From positions 3,823 to 8,994 of the forward strand of contig JAHEFC010000133.1 of NCBI GenBank assembly GCA_024640385.1: DNA of 5,172 nucleotides, written 5' to 3'. This document shows positions 1 through 5,172 of the stretch, piece by piece; position 1 is the first letter of the stretch; each line of letters opens with the position of its first letter. The notes beneath the pieces were generated by a model. That model was not told where the DNA came from, did no database searches, and worked only from the letters and a program-made list of their open reading frames with translations. The DNA is from Sphingobacteriales bacterium (lineage in GTDB: Bacteria > Bacteroidota > Bacteroidia > Chitinophagales > Chitinophagaceae). A program made the translations under genes and the position numbers.

Positions 1-132
1 TCTGCAACAGGCGGCACAGCACCCTACACATACACTGGTCCAACTTCAGGCGTGAAAGCTGGCACATATACCTACACGGTGAAAGACAGCAGGGGATGTA
101 CTGACACAAAAACGATCACCATCACAGAACCA
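1..132 (+). repeat. Repeat unit B0 (partial)
   Basis: These are the last 44 residues of a B unit, corresponding to positions 24-67 of the 67-residue register, so 23 residues lie upstream of the window. The unit keeps the Cys at position 56 in RGC and ends in ITEP. Its presence shows that the array continues upstream. Confidence 0.9.
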
Positions 133-3100
133 ACAGCCACTAACAGTCCTTCAAATCTGGCCGTATGGATCAGTAAGAATACACCTCCCTGTTATGGTAT
201 GAACAATGGTTCTTCTACGGTTACAACATTTGGCGGCGTTGCGCCCCTGACTTATTCCTGGAATACCAATCCCGTTCAAACCACTGCTACTGCAACCAAT
301 CTGGCTCCGGGTACCTATGTTGTTACTGTAAAGGATGCCGCCGGCACTACCCTGACAGCCACAGCATACATATCAGGTCCGCCTAAACTTGTTCTCAGTG
401 TAACAGCAGGTACCATATCTACTTATGGCGGCTCTACCACTGTCAACGTATCTGCAACTGGTGGTTCAGCTCCGTATTCATTCACTGGTCCCACAACCGA
501 TGTGAAGGCCGGAACCTATACATATTCTGTAACGGATGCTAATGGATGCACGGACTCCAAAACCATCACCATCACTGAACCTGCTGTACCAACCAATTTT
601 GTTGTTGCAGTCAGCAGCACAGATGTTACCTGCTGGGGATGGGCAACCGGGTCGGCCCAGGCCAATCCCAGTGGAGGTGTTGCTCCCTATACATATACCT
701 GGAATACTGGCCAGACAACTGCCTTCATAGGGTCATTGAAAGCCGGCAATTATTCTGTGTCGGTGAAAGATGCCAGTGGTGCAACTGCAACGGCTTCTGT
801 TGTGATCAGGGAGCCACAAAGGTTATTGATAGATGTTTCAGCAGGCACTATCAGCACTTACGGCGGAACTACTTTTGTAACACTGTCTGCAACCGGAGGC
901 AATCCTGCCTATACGTTCATTGGACAAACAGAAAATGTTCCGGCTGGTACCTATATATATAAGGTGACAGATACACGCGGATGTGCTGATCAGAAATCTG
1001 TTGTGATCGCACAGCCGCCACCACCCGTATTGACAGCACAGATATCTGCCAGTACCAATGTCAGCTGTAATGGCGCGGCAGATGGTACGGCACTGGTGAC
1101 CGCCAGCGGTGGTGTAGCTCCATATACCTATAGTTGGAACACTAACCCGGTACAGACCGGTGCAGCAGCAGCTTCGCTGAAGCCAGGCACATATACCGTG
1201 AATGTTAAAGATGCTAACAATGCCGTAGCTACAGCAACGGTTACCATCACTGAACCTGAGAAACTCAATCTGGTGGCTACTCCCGGTACAATAACCAGTT
1301 ATGGCGGAACAACCAGTGTTGTATTGTCTGCCACTGGCGGTACAACCCCCTATCATTTCTCGGGTCTCACTGAAAATGTAGGCGCAGGCGCTTATACCTA
1401 TGATGTGATCGATGCAAAAGGTTGCACGGATTACAAGACCATCACCCTATCACAACCGGCGCCATCAGCACTTGTGGCCGGTTTGACAAAAGAGAATGTT
1501 ATCTGTAACGGTGGAAACAATGGATCGGCAACGGTAACTGTTACCGGCGGCGTTGCACCATACAGCTACAGCTGGAATACAGATCCTGTGCAAACAGGAG
1601 CTACTGCAACAGGTCTTAAGGCGGGAACTTACCAGGTGACCGTAACCGATGCACTTAAATCAGTAACAACGGCAGCCATTGACATCACAGAACCGGCTAA
1701 ACTAACGCTGACAGCAACACCGGGTACCATAACAACCTTTGGCGGAACAACCAGTGTGAGCCTTGCTGCAACCGGCGGCTCTGAACCATATACATTCTCT
1801 GGCGCAACTGAAGGCCTCAAAGCAGGCACTTACAGTTTCGAAGTGAAGGATGGCGCAGGATGTACAGATGCAAAAACAATAACTATAGCTGATGCAGCTC
1901 CACTGGAGTTAACTGCCAGTGTGAGCAGCACTGATGTGACCTGCAATGGATCTAATAACGGATCTGCAACGGTATCCGCTGCAGGAGGTGTTGCCCCATA
2001 TACATTCAGCTGGAATACAACACCCGCACAGAGCAGTGCTTCTGTTTCAGGATTGAAAGCAGGCACTTATCAAGTGACTGTGACTGATGCGCTTAATGCA
2101 ACCACAAAAGCAACTGTGAATATTTCTGAACCTGCAAAACTCTCGTTGTCGGCAGTCGCAGGGACGATAGCGTTATACGGTGCAACTACCGATGTTACGC
2201 TAACGGCAACGGGGGGATCCGTACCTTATGAGTTTACCGGTGTTTCCAGCAACCTGAAAGCGGGGTCCTACACATTTGAGGTGAAGGACGCTGCCGGTTG
2301 CAGGGACGCCAAAACGGTAACTATTACGCAGCCTGCTCCTCCGGTACTGACTGCGACCGTTCCCGAAAACAGGAACGTGAGCTGTAATGGCGCCGCGAAT
2401 GGAACCGCCACAGTAAGCGCTGCTGGCGGCGTACCACCATATAGCTATAGCTGGAATACAAGTCCTGCTCAATCCGGTGCTACAGCCAGTGCGCTGAAAG
2501 CCGGAACCTATGTGGTGACTGTTACCGATGCTCTCAATGCAACAGCAACAGCTACTGTGAAGATAGAGGAGCCTGCAGCGCTGTCACTTGTTGCTTCCGG
2601 GGGTAATATCCAGGCAAACGGGGGCACAACCAATGTGGTGCTTACAGCAACAGGCGGAACATCACCTTATGTGTATGAAGGTCAGACTTCAGGTGTTACT
2701 GCCGGCAGTTATACCTATTCTGTAACAGATGCCGCCGGTTGTACTGCAACTACTTCGCTGACTGTTGGGCAACCTGAGAAGCTTACCCTTACGGCAGTTG
2801 CGGGAACCATTAAATGCAATGGAGGTACAACTGATGTTGTACTGACAGCTTCTGGTGGAACACAACCTTATGAATTCGAAGGCAATACAAAAAATCTTGC
2901 GGCGGGTACCTATATTTTTACGGTAAAAGATGCTACAGGTAATAAATCCAACGCAACGGTACAGGTCAAAGAACCGGCACCTCTTGAATTGGTTGTCAAT
3001 CCGGGTTCTATCAGGAAAGTGGGGGGTACCACCTTTGTTGATATCAATGCTAAGGGCGGCACCATGCCGTATACATTCATCGGGGAAGTAAGCAATCTCC

Positions 3101-3714
3101 GGGCCGGAACCTATACCTATTCAGTAACCGACGCCAATTCATGTTCTGCTACCCAATCTGTTGAGATCAAAGAGCCAAAAGTGAACCTCGCTACTTTTGA
3201 TATCGGAACTGTGGACACAACTGTAAGGATCAACTGGAAAACCAGCTATGAATATGCAATAGACCATTTCACCGTAGAGAAATCAACGGATGGCGCCAGC
3301 TTTAGCGCGATCGGTGCAGTAAACAGCAGGTGGAGTGCAGCGGCATTGCTGGATTATATCATGAACGATGTAAGACCGTCTCCTGCGAAGAATGTTTACC
3401 GGATCGCGGCAGTGACCATCTATGGCGAAAAACTGATCCTCCAGGAAAAGAGCATCGTGTTTACGGAGAAGTCCAAACTGAATATTCAGAACCTGGCAGA
3501 GCGGGTCGAAGTCTCCATTTCCAGTCATTTGGAAGAAGATATCAACCTCACGTTATTTGACCTGAACGGGAAGGCCCTGAAATCGATAAAACTAAGGAAA
3601 GACGTGTATAATATCAGGTCTACCGTAGATATGCGTGATCTGCCTCGGGGAACTTACGTACTGCGAATATTATCGCCAACAATAAAATCTTCAAAACAAG
3701 TGATCAGATTGTAA
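1..3714 (+). CDS. Large SprB-like repeat surface protein with T9SS sorting domain (5' end outside window)
   Basis: The reading frame is open from base 1 to the TAA at 3712-3714 and gives 1237 visible residues; the true start lies upstream. The internal GTG at 52 is inside a repeat and is not a start. Residues 1-1059 are Ig-like repeats of the SprB type, with recurring GGVAPYTYSWNT and AGTYxVTVxDA signatures. Residues 1060-1156 form an FN3-like spacer and residues 1157-1237 a T9SS type A C-terminal sorting domain. Proteins of this build are exported across the outer membrane by T9SS, lose the sorting domain and are released or attached to the surface. SprB itself is a gliding adhesin, but it carries a different (type B) tail, so gliding is not implied. 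No catalytic domain is visible; one could lie upstream, as in the neighbouring gene. The stop is followed directly by a terminator. Adhesin or stalk function is inference; the architecture is clear. Confidence 0.96.
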   Translation, partial: SATGGTAPYTYTGPTSGVKAGTYTYTVKDSRGCTDTKTITITEPTATNSPSNLAVWISKNTPPCYGMNNGSSTVTTFGGVAPLTYSWNTNPVQTTATATNLAPGTYVVTVKDAAGTTLTATAYISGPPKLVLSVTAGTISTYGGSTTVNVSATGGSAPYSFTGPTTDVKAGTYTYSVTDANGCTDSKTITITEPAVPTNFVVAVSSTDVTCWGWATGSAQANPSGGVAPYTYTWNTGQTTAFIGSLKAGNYSVSVKDASGATATASVVIREPQRLLIDVSAGTISTYGGTTFVTLSATGGNPAYTFIGQTENVPAGTYIYKVTDTRGCADQKSVVIAQPPPPVLTAQISASTNVSCNGAADGTALVTASGGVAPYTYSWNTNPVQTGAAAASLKPGTYTVNVKDANNAVATATVTITEPEKLNLVATPGTITSYGGTTSVVLSATGGTTPYHFSGLTENVGAGAYTYDVIDAKGCTDYKTITLSQPAPSALVAGLTKENVICNGGNNGSATVTVTGGVAPYSYSWNTDPVQTGATATGLKAGTYQVTVTDALKSVTTAAIDITEPAKLTLTATPGTITTFGGTTSVSLAATGGSEPYTFSGATEGLKAGTYSFEVKDGAGCTDAKTITIADAAPLELTASVSSTDVTCNGSNNGSATVSAAGGVAPYTFSWNTTPAQSSASVSGLKAGTYQVTVTDALNATTKATVNISEPAKLSLSAVAGTIALYGATTDVTLTATGGSVPYEFTGVSSNLKAGSYTFEVKDAAGCRDAKTVTITQPAPPVLTATVPENRNVSCNGAANGTATVSAAGGVPPYSYSWNTSPAQSGATASALKAGTYVVTVTDALNATATATVKIEEPAALSLVASGGNIQANGGTTNVVLTATGGTSPYVYEGQTSGVTAGSYTYSVTDAAGCTATTSLTVGQPEKLTLTAVAGTIKCNGGTTDVVLTASGGTQPYEFEGNTKNLAAGTYIFTVKDATGNKSNATVQVKEPAPLELVVNPGSIRKVGGTTFVDINAKGGTMPYTFIGEVSNLRAGTYTYSVTDANSCSATQSVEIKEPKVNLATFDIGTVDTTVRINWKTSYEYAIDHFTVEKSTDGASFSAIGAVNSRWSAAALLDYIMNDVRPSPAKNVYRIAAVTIYGEKLILQEKSIVFTEKSKLNIQNLAERVEVSISSHLEEDINLTLFDLNGKALKSIKLRKDVYNIRSTVDMRDLPRGTYVLRILSPTIKSSKQVIRL
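133..582 (+). repeat. Repeat pair A1-B1
   Basis: A1 spans 133-381 and B1 382-582. A1 is the longest A unit (83 residues) and the most degenerate at its Cys motif: PCYGMNNG replaces the usual CNGxNNG, and APLTY replaces APYTY. It carries the word VWISK before the Cys motif, which no other A unit of this gene has but the first A unit of the downstream gene does. B1 is 67 residues with Cys in NGC, and is very close to the B unit of the downstream gene. Confidence 0.9.
583..1017 (+). repeat. Repeat pair A2-B2
   Basis: A2 spans 583-816 and B2 817-1017. A2 is the shortest A unit (78 residues). It has TCWGWATG at the Cys motif and WNTGQTTAF where most other A units have WNTNPVQTG or a close variant, so it lacks a two-residue insertion and is nearer to an ordinary SprB repeat. 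B2 has NPAYTF for the usual xxPYxF and keeps the Cys in RGC. Confidence 0.9.
1018..1458 (+). repeat. Repeat pair A3-B3
   Basis: A3 spans 1018-1257 and starts with a proline-rich linker that follows the QP end of B2. It has SCNGAADG and SWNTNPVQTG. B3 spans 1258-1458, has 67 residues with Cys in KGC, and ends in LSQP. Confidence 0.92.
1459..1896 (+). repeat. Repeat pair A4-B4
   Basis: A4 spans 1459-1695 with ICNGGNNGSATV, SWNTDPVQTG and VTVTDALK. B4 spans 1696-1896 with Cys in AGC; its final dipeptide is DA in place of the usual EP or QP. A4, A5 and A6 share VTVTDAL, while A1 and A3 have V(T/N)VKDA, so A4-A6 look like a more recent block of duplication. Confidence 0.92.
1897..2334 (+). repeat. 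Repeat pair A5-B5
   Basis: A5 spans 1897-2133 with TCNGSNNGSATV and SWNTTPAQSS. B5 spans 2134-2334 with Cys in AGC, and has YGATT in place of the usual YGGTT. The pair is the same length (438 bases) as A4-B4, as expected for adjacent duplicates. Confidence 0.92.
2335..2775 (+). repeat. Repeat pair A6-B6
   Basis: A6 spans 2335-2574 with SCNGAANGTATV, SWNTSPAQSG and VTVTDALNATATATV; it is closest to A5. B6 spans 2575-2775 with Cys in AGC and has QANGGTT in place of the usual xxYGGTT. This is the last A unit before the alternation stops. Confidence 0.92.
2776..2976 (+). repeat. Repeat unit B7, A/B hybrid
   Basis: This 67-residue unit follows B6 directly, with no A unit between. It has the B length and the B opening (EKLTLTAVAGTI), but carries KCNGG at positions 13-17, where B units have no Cys and A units have CNG. 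At position 56 it has Asn in place of the B-type Cys, and its end (KDATGNKSNATVQVKEP) reads like an A unit's end. Confidence 0.88.
2977..3177 (+). repeat. Repeat unit B8 (last)
   Basis: This is a third consecutive B-type unit of 67 residues, with Cys at position 56 in NSC rather than xGC. It has KVGGTT and NAKGGTMPYTF, so it is among the more diverged B units. It ends in IKEP and leads into the FN3-like spacer. Confidence 0.88.
3178..3468 (+). other. FN3-like spacer domain before the sorting domain
   Basis: Residues 1060-1156 of the visible protein. The pattern VRINWKTSYEYAIDHFTVEK followed by STDGASFSAIG, then a YRIAAVTIYGEK strand, matches the beta-sandwich domain that often precedes T9SS tails in Bacteroidota proteins (the usual form is close to LTWTTxxExxxxxFxVExSxDGxxFxxIG...YRLxxxDxxG). 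It probably acts as a spacer between the repeats and the tail. No catalytic motif is seen. Confidence 0.75.
3469..3711 (+). other. T9SS type A C-terminal sorting domain
   Basis: Residues 1157-1237. Seen in order: VEVSISSHLEEDINLTLFD, then LNGKALKSIKL, then VDMRDLPRGTYVLRI, and a basic-hydrophobic end KQVIRL. This is the usual order of the Por_Secre_tail/TIGR04183 family: a strand ending in (F/Y)DLNGK, a strand of the LPxGxYxLxI type, and a terminal K-x-hydrophobic strand. It directs the protein to the type IX secretion system. Confidence 0.9.
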
Positions 3715-3739
3715 AGAAAGCCCCGAAAGGGGCTTTCTT
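3714..3739 (+). terminator. Intrinsic terminator, 11-bp stem with GAAA loop
   Basis: AAGAAAGCCCC (3714-3724) pairs without mismatch with GGGGCTTTCTT (3729-3739) around a GAAA loop (3725-3728), a GNRA tetraloop closed by C-G. The stem begins on the last A of the TAA stop codon. The run of T needed for release is short and lies inside the 3' arm (CTTTCTT). It ends transcription of the repeat-protein gene and separates it from the downstream gene. Confidence 0.88.
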
Positions 3740-3911
3740 CATAAATATCTGAATCCCAGCCTTTGCAGGCACCAGACTGGGGCGTTGCAAGTTCAAAGAA
3801 ATCCAAAAACGGACGACTGGCATATAATTTGGTATATCCCCTATAATTTTCGACTGATCACTGACGTTTTATCAGGATTAGTTTAAGGCTTTCTAAATCC
3901 AAAATATCCAA
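3740..3911 (+). promoter_or_regulatory. Intergenic leader with two TATAATTT boxes
   Basis: This 172-base region between the terminator and the next start holds no credible gene. It has two copies of TATAATTT, at 3823-3830 (followed by G) and 3842-3849 (followed by T), 19 bases apart. The first resembles the Bacteroidota -7 element TAnnTTTG but with one base too many or too few between TA and TTTG. The second contains TAATTTTC, one base off that element. No well-placed -33 TTTG was found for either, so the promoter call is tentative. No Shine-Dalgarno sequence precedes the start at 3912; the 17 bases before it are A-rich, as is usual in this phylum. Confidence 0.4.
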
Positions 3912-5172
3912 ATGAGAATAATTGGACCAACCAATTCCAGTCTCCTGTTTACCCTAAGGTTAGCTAGTCTGCTGTTATTTTCGGCGGCAGCTTCAAGCCA
4001 GACCTGGACAGGGAGAACTGTCGCAGTGAACGGAAATACTGGCGGATTTTATGAATACCTGCCTTCAGGTTACAACGACGCTGCCAACGGCACGAAAAAT
4101 TACCCCCTTCTTGTTTTTATTCATGGGCTCGGTGAGTTGGGAAATGGAAGTTCTGATCTTCCAAAAGTTCTGAATACCGGTCTTCCCCAGTACATTAACC
4201 AGGGGAAATTCCCTTCGTCGTTCAACGTGGGAGGCACAAACTTTTCATTTATTGTCATTTGTCCCCAGTTCATAGCATGGCCGGGTGCTCCTGATGTGGA
4301 AGCTGTGATCAGCTATGCTGCGCAGAAATACCGTGTAGATGCCAGCAGGATCTATGTAACAGGGCTGAGTATGGGTGGTGGGGCTACCTGGGATTATGCA
4401 GGCAGTTCGGCAACCGCGGCTTCTAAAGTAGCGGCGATCCTGCCTATCTGCGGTGCTTCCTGGCCTGATATCAATAGAGCAAAACTGATGGCTGCGGCCA
4501 ATCTTCCCGTTTGGGCTACCCATAACGATGGAGATGGTACAGTACCCGTTTCCAATACAAACGGATATGTAGATGGAATCAATTCCTTCAACCCCCCGAT
4601 CAAAGCCCAGAAAACGATATTTTCATCCTGGGGGCATGATGCCTGGACCCAGACCTATGATCCCGGGTACAAACTCGATGGGGTAAGGAACTGTTACGAG
4701 TGGATGCTTCAGTATACCCGCAACGGATCAACTCCACCGCCACCGCCACCTCCGCCTTCCATGTCAGTCTGGATCAGTAAAACAACTGATGTCACCTGTA
4801 ACGGTGCGGGAAATGGTTCTGCCACAGTTGCCCTTACCGGCGGTGTTGCCCCTTATACATACAGCTGGAATACCAATCCTGTGCAAACGGGAAGTACAGC
4901 CACCAACCTGGTTCCGGGCACCTATATAGTCACAGTTAAGGATGCCAATAACACTACTGCCACCGCAACGGCAAATATTAATCAGCCTTCAAAGCTTGTA
5001 TTGACCGTAACAGCGGGCACAATCAGTACCAGTGGTGGAACAACTACCGTTGCCGTTTCTGCTGCCGGAGGTGTTGCCCCATATAGTTTTACAGGCCCCA
5101 CAACCAATGTAACTGCAGGCACATACACATATTCTGTTACTGATTCAAAAGGCTGCACGGATTCAAAGACCA
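3912..5172 (+). CDS. Secreted alpha/beta-hydrolase (esterase-like) fused to SprB-like repeats (3' end outside window)
   Basis: The frame runs from the ATG at 3912 to the window end without a stop (420 residues visible). The start is supported by an in-frame TAA at 3894-3896 with no other ATG between, and by a signal peptide beginning at once: hydrophobic core LASLLLFSAAA, likely cut near residues 27-30. Residues about 31-270 are an alpha/beta-hydrolase of the predicted peptidase/PHB depolymerase-like esterase group. They show HGLGE at 71-75 (oxyanion hole region), GLSMGG at 151-156 with nucleophile Ser153, Asp208 in HNDGDGTVP, and His242 in WGHDAW. Eight prolines (275-282) link it to an A unit (284-359) and a B unit (from 360). 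The substrate is not evident; a carboxylic ester of a polysaccharide or polyester is possible. By analogy with the upstream gene it probably ends in a T9SS tail outside the window. The upstream terminator suggests separate transcription. Confidence 0.94.
   Translation, partial: MRIIGPTNSSLLFTLRLASLLLFSAAASSQTWTGRTVAVNGNTGGFYEYLPSGYNDAANGTKNYPLLVFIHGLGELGNGSSDLPKVLNTGLPQYINQGKFPSSFNVGGTNFSFIVICPQFIAWPGAPDVEAVISYAAQKYRVDASRIYVTGLSMGGGATWDYAGSSATAASKVAAILPICGASWPDINRAKLMAAANLPVWATHNDGDGTVPVSNTNGYVDGINSFNPPIKAQKTIFSSWGHDAWTQTYDPGYKLDGVRNCYEWMLQYTRNGSTPPPPPPPPSMSVWISKTTDVTCNGAGNGSATVALTGGVAPYTYSWNTNPVQTGSTATNLVPGTYIVTVKDANNTTATATANINQPSKLVLTVTAGTISTSGGTTTVAVSAAGGVAPYSFTGPTTNVTAGTYTYSVTDSKGCTDSKT
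4002..4721 (+). other. Alpha/beta-hydrolase catalytic domain
   Basis: Residues 31-270 cover the whole catalytic fold. It opens with a strand containing FYEYLPSGY, then YPLLVFIHGLGE, FIVICPQF, RIYVTGLSMGGG, ILPICGAS, LPVWATHNDGDGTVP and the SWGHDAW loop. This order (oxyanion strand, nucleophile elbow, Asp loop, His loop) is standard for the fold, and all three triad residues are present, so the enzyme looks active. Cysteines are at 117, 180 and 261. A WDYA word follows the nucleophile, as in many Bacteroidota members of this esterase group. Confidence 0.85.
4734..4757 (+). other. Polyproline linker (eight prolines)
   Basis: Eight proline codons (CCA CCG CCA CCG CCA CCT CCG CCT) separate the hydrolase from the repeats. 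Such runs are common rigid spacers between enzyme and accessory domains in secreted proteins. A run this long normally needs EF-P for translation. Confidence 0.9.
4761..5172 (+). repeat. Repeat pair A-B of the hydrolase gene (B cut by window end)
   Basis: The A unit spans 4761-4988 (VWISK, TCNGAGNGSATV, SWNTNPVQTG, ending INQP). The B unit starts at 4989 and shows 61 residues before the window ends, with Cys at position 56 in KGC. About 50 of these 61 residues match B1 of the upstream gene by eye. The A unit shares VWISK, SWNTNPVQT and VTVKDA with A1. The array very probably continues beyond the window. Confidence 0.92.

Larger units (their letters stand above)
1..3177 (+). repeat. Two-type (A/B) tandem Ig-like repeat array, coding
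   Basis: The array holds one partial B unit, six A-B pairs and two further B units. Unit ends are marked by an EP, QP or similar dipeptide, followed by a strand of the KLxLxA type. Every complete B unit is 201 bases (67 residues). A units are 234-249 bases, and much of the difference lies in the proline/alanine-rich linker at their start. The pair lengths are 450, 435, 441, 438, 438 and 441 bases. A and B share the GGxxPYxF/Y and AGTYxxxVxD core, so both descend from one SprB-like fold. The DNA of the copies has diverged strongly at synonymous sites while the protein motif is kept. Confidence 0.93.

Noticed and set aside
52..54. GTG as the start of the upstream protein
   Set aside because: The frame is open to base 1 and the residues before the GTG complete the B-unit pattern (SATGGTAPYTYTG), so the GTG is an internal valine.
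838..1356. Minus-strand open frame of 172 codons, and other antisense frames within 1-3714
   Set aside because: They lie wholly inside the repeat gene. Their translations are low-complexity and rich in Cys, Ser and Arg, as expected from reading biased repeat codons backwards, and they show no recognisable domain.
1..3177. CRISPR-like or satellite repeat array
   Set aside because: The period is about 440 bases, the repeats are coding and in frame, and they have diverged at the DNA level. There are no short identical repeats with unique spacers.
3755..3781. Small inverted repeats (CCCAG/CTGGG and GCCT/AGGC) after the terminator, as a second terminator or RNA element
   Set aside because: The stems are only 4-5 bp, compete with one another and have no T tract. 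They are within chance expectation.
3715..3911. One ancestral gene broken into two by a frameshift
   Set aside because: The upstream gene ends in a complete sorting domain and a terminator, and the downstream gene has its own start and signal peptide. They are two intact neighbouring genes.
4245..4603. Minus-strand open frames inside the hydrolase domain
   Set aside because: They overlap a well-supported catalytic domain on the plus strand and show no family features.
4734..4757. Phase-variable simple-sequence tract
   Set aside because: The proline codons are made of three-base units in mixed order (CCA, CCG, CCT). Slippage would only change the number of prolines and would not switch the gene off.

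Overview
The window suggests a member of the Bacteroidota, probably Chitinophagaceae-like. The evidence is SprB-like surface repeats of the CNG...GGxxPYxxxW...AGTYxVTVxD type, a C-terminal type IX secretion (T9SS) sorting domain, a start codon without a Shine-Dalgarno sequence behind an A-rich leader, and balanced base composition. The family-level placement is inference. Both genes lie on the plus strand and both are cut by the window edges.

Layout: (1) 1-3714 is the 3' part of a very long gene. Its visible 1237 residues are an array of Ig-like repeats (1-3177), an FN3-like spacer (3178-3468) and a T9SS type A sorting domain (3469-3711). (2) A strong intrinsic terminator hairpin at 3714-3739 starts on the last base of the stop codon. 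(3) 3740-3911 is a 172-base intergenic region with two TATAATTT boxes that may be promoter elements. (4) 3912-5172 is the 5' part of a second gene: signal peptide, an alpha/beta-hydrolase (esterase-like) domain with a visible Ser-Asp-His triad, a run of eight prolines, and then the start of the same kind of repeat array.

The repeat array has an ordered structure. Two unit types alternate: A (78-83 residues, one Cys near its start in a CNG-type motif) and B (exactly 67 residues in all eight complete copies, usually one Cys at position 56 in a GC motif). The order in the upstream gene is B0(partial)-A1-B1-A2-B2-A3-B3-A4-B4-A5-B5-A6-B6-B7-B8, so the alternation stops and three B units lie next to the sorting domain. 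B7 looks like an A/B hybrid. The downstream gene begins with A-B in the same register, and its units most resemble A1-B1 of the upstream gene.

The likely joint role is two related secreted or cell-surface proteins with long beta-sandwich stalks exported by T9SS. The downstream one carries a hydrolase at the tip of its stalk. The upstream one may once have had, or may still have, a catalytic N-terminus outside the window; this cannot be seen here. No RNA genes, CRISPR arrays or mobile elements were found.
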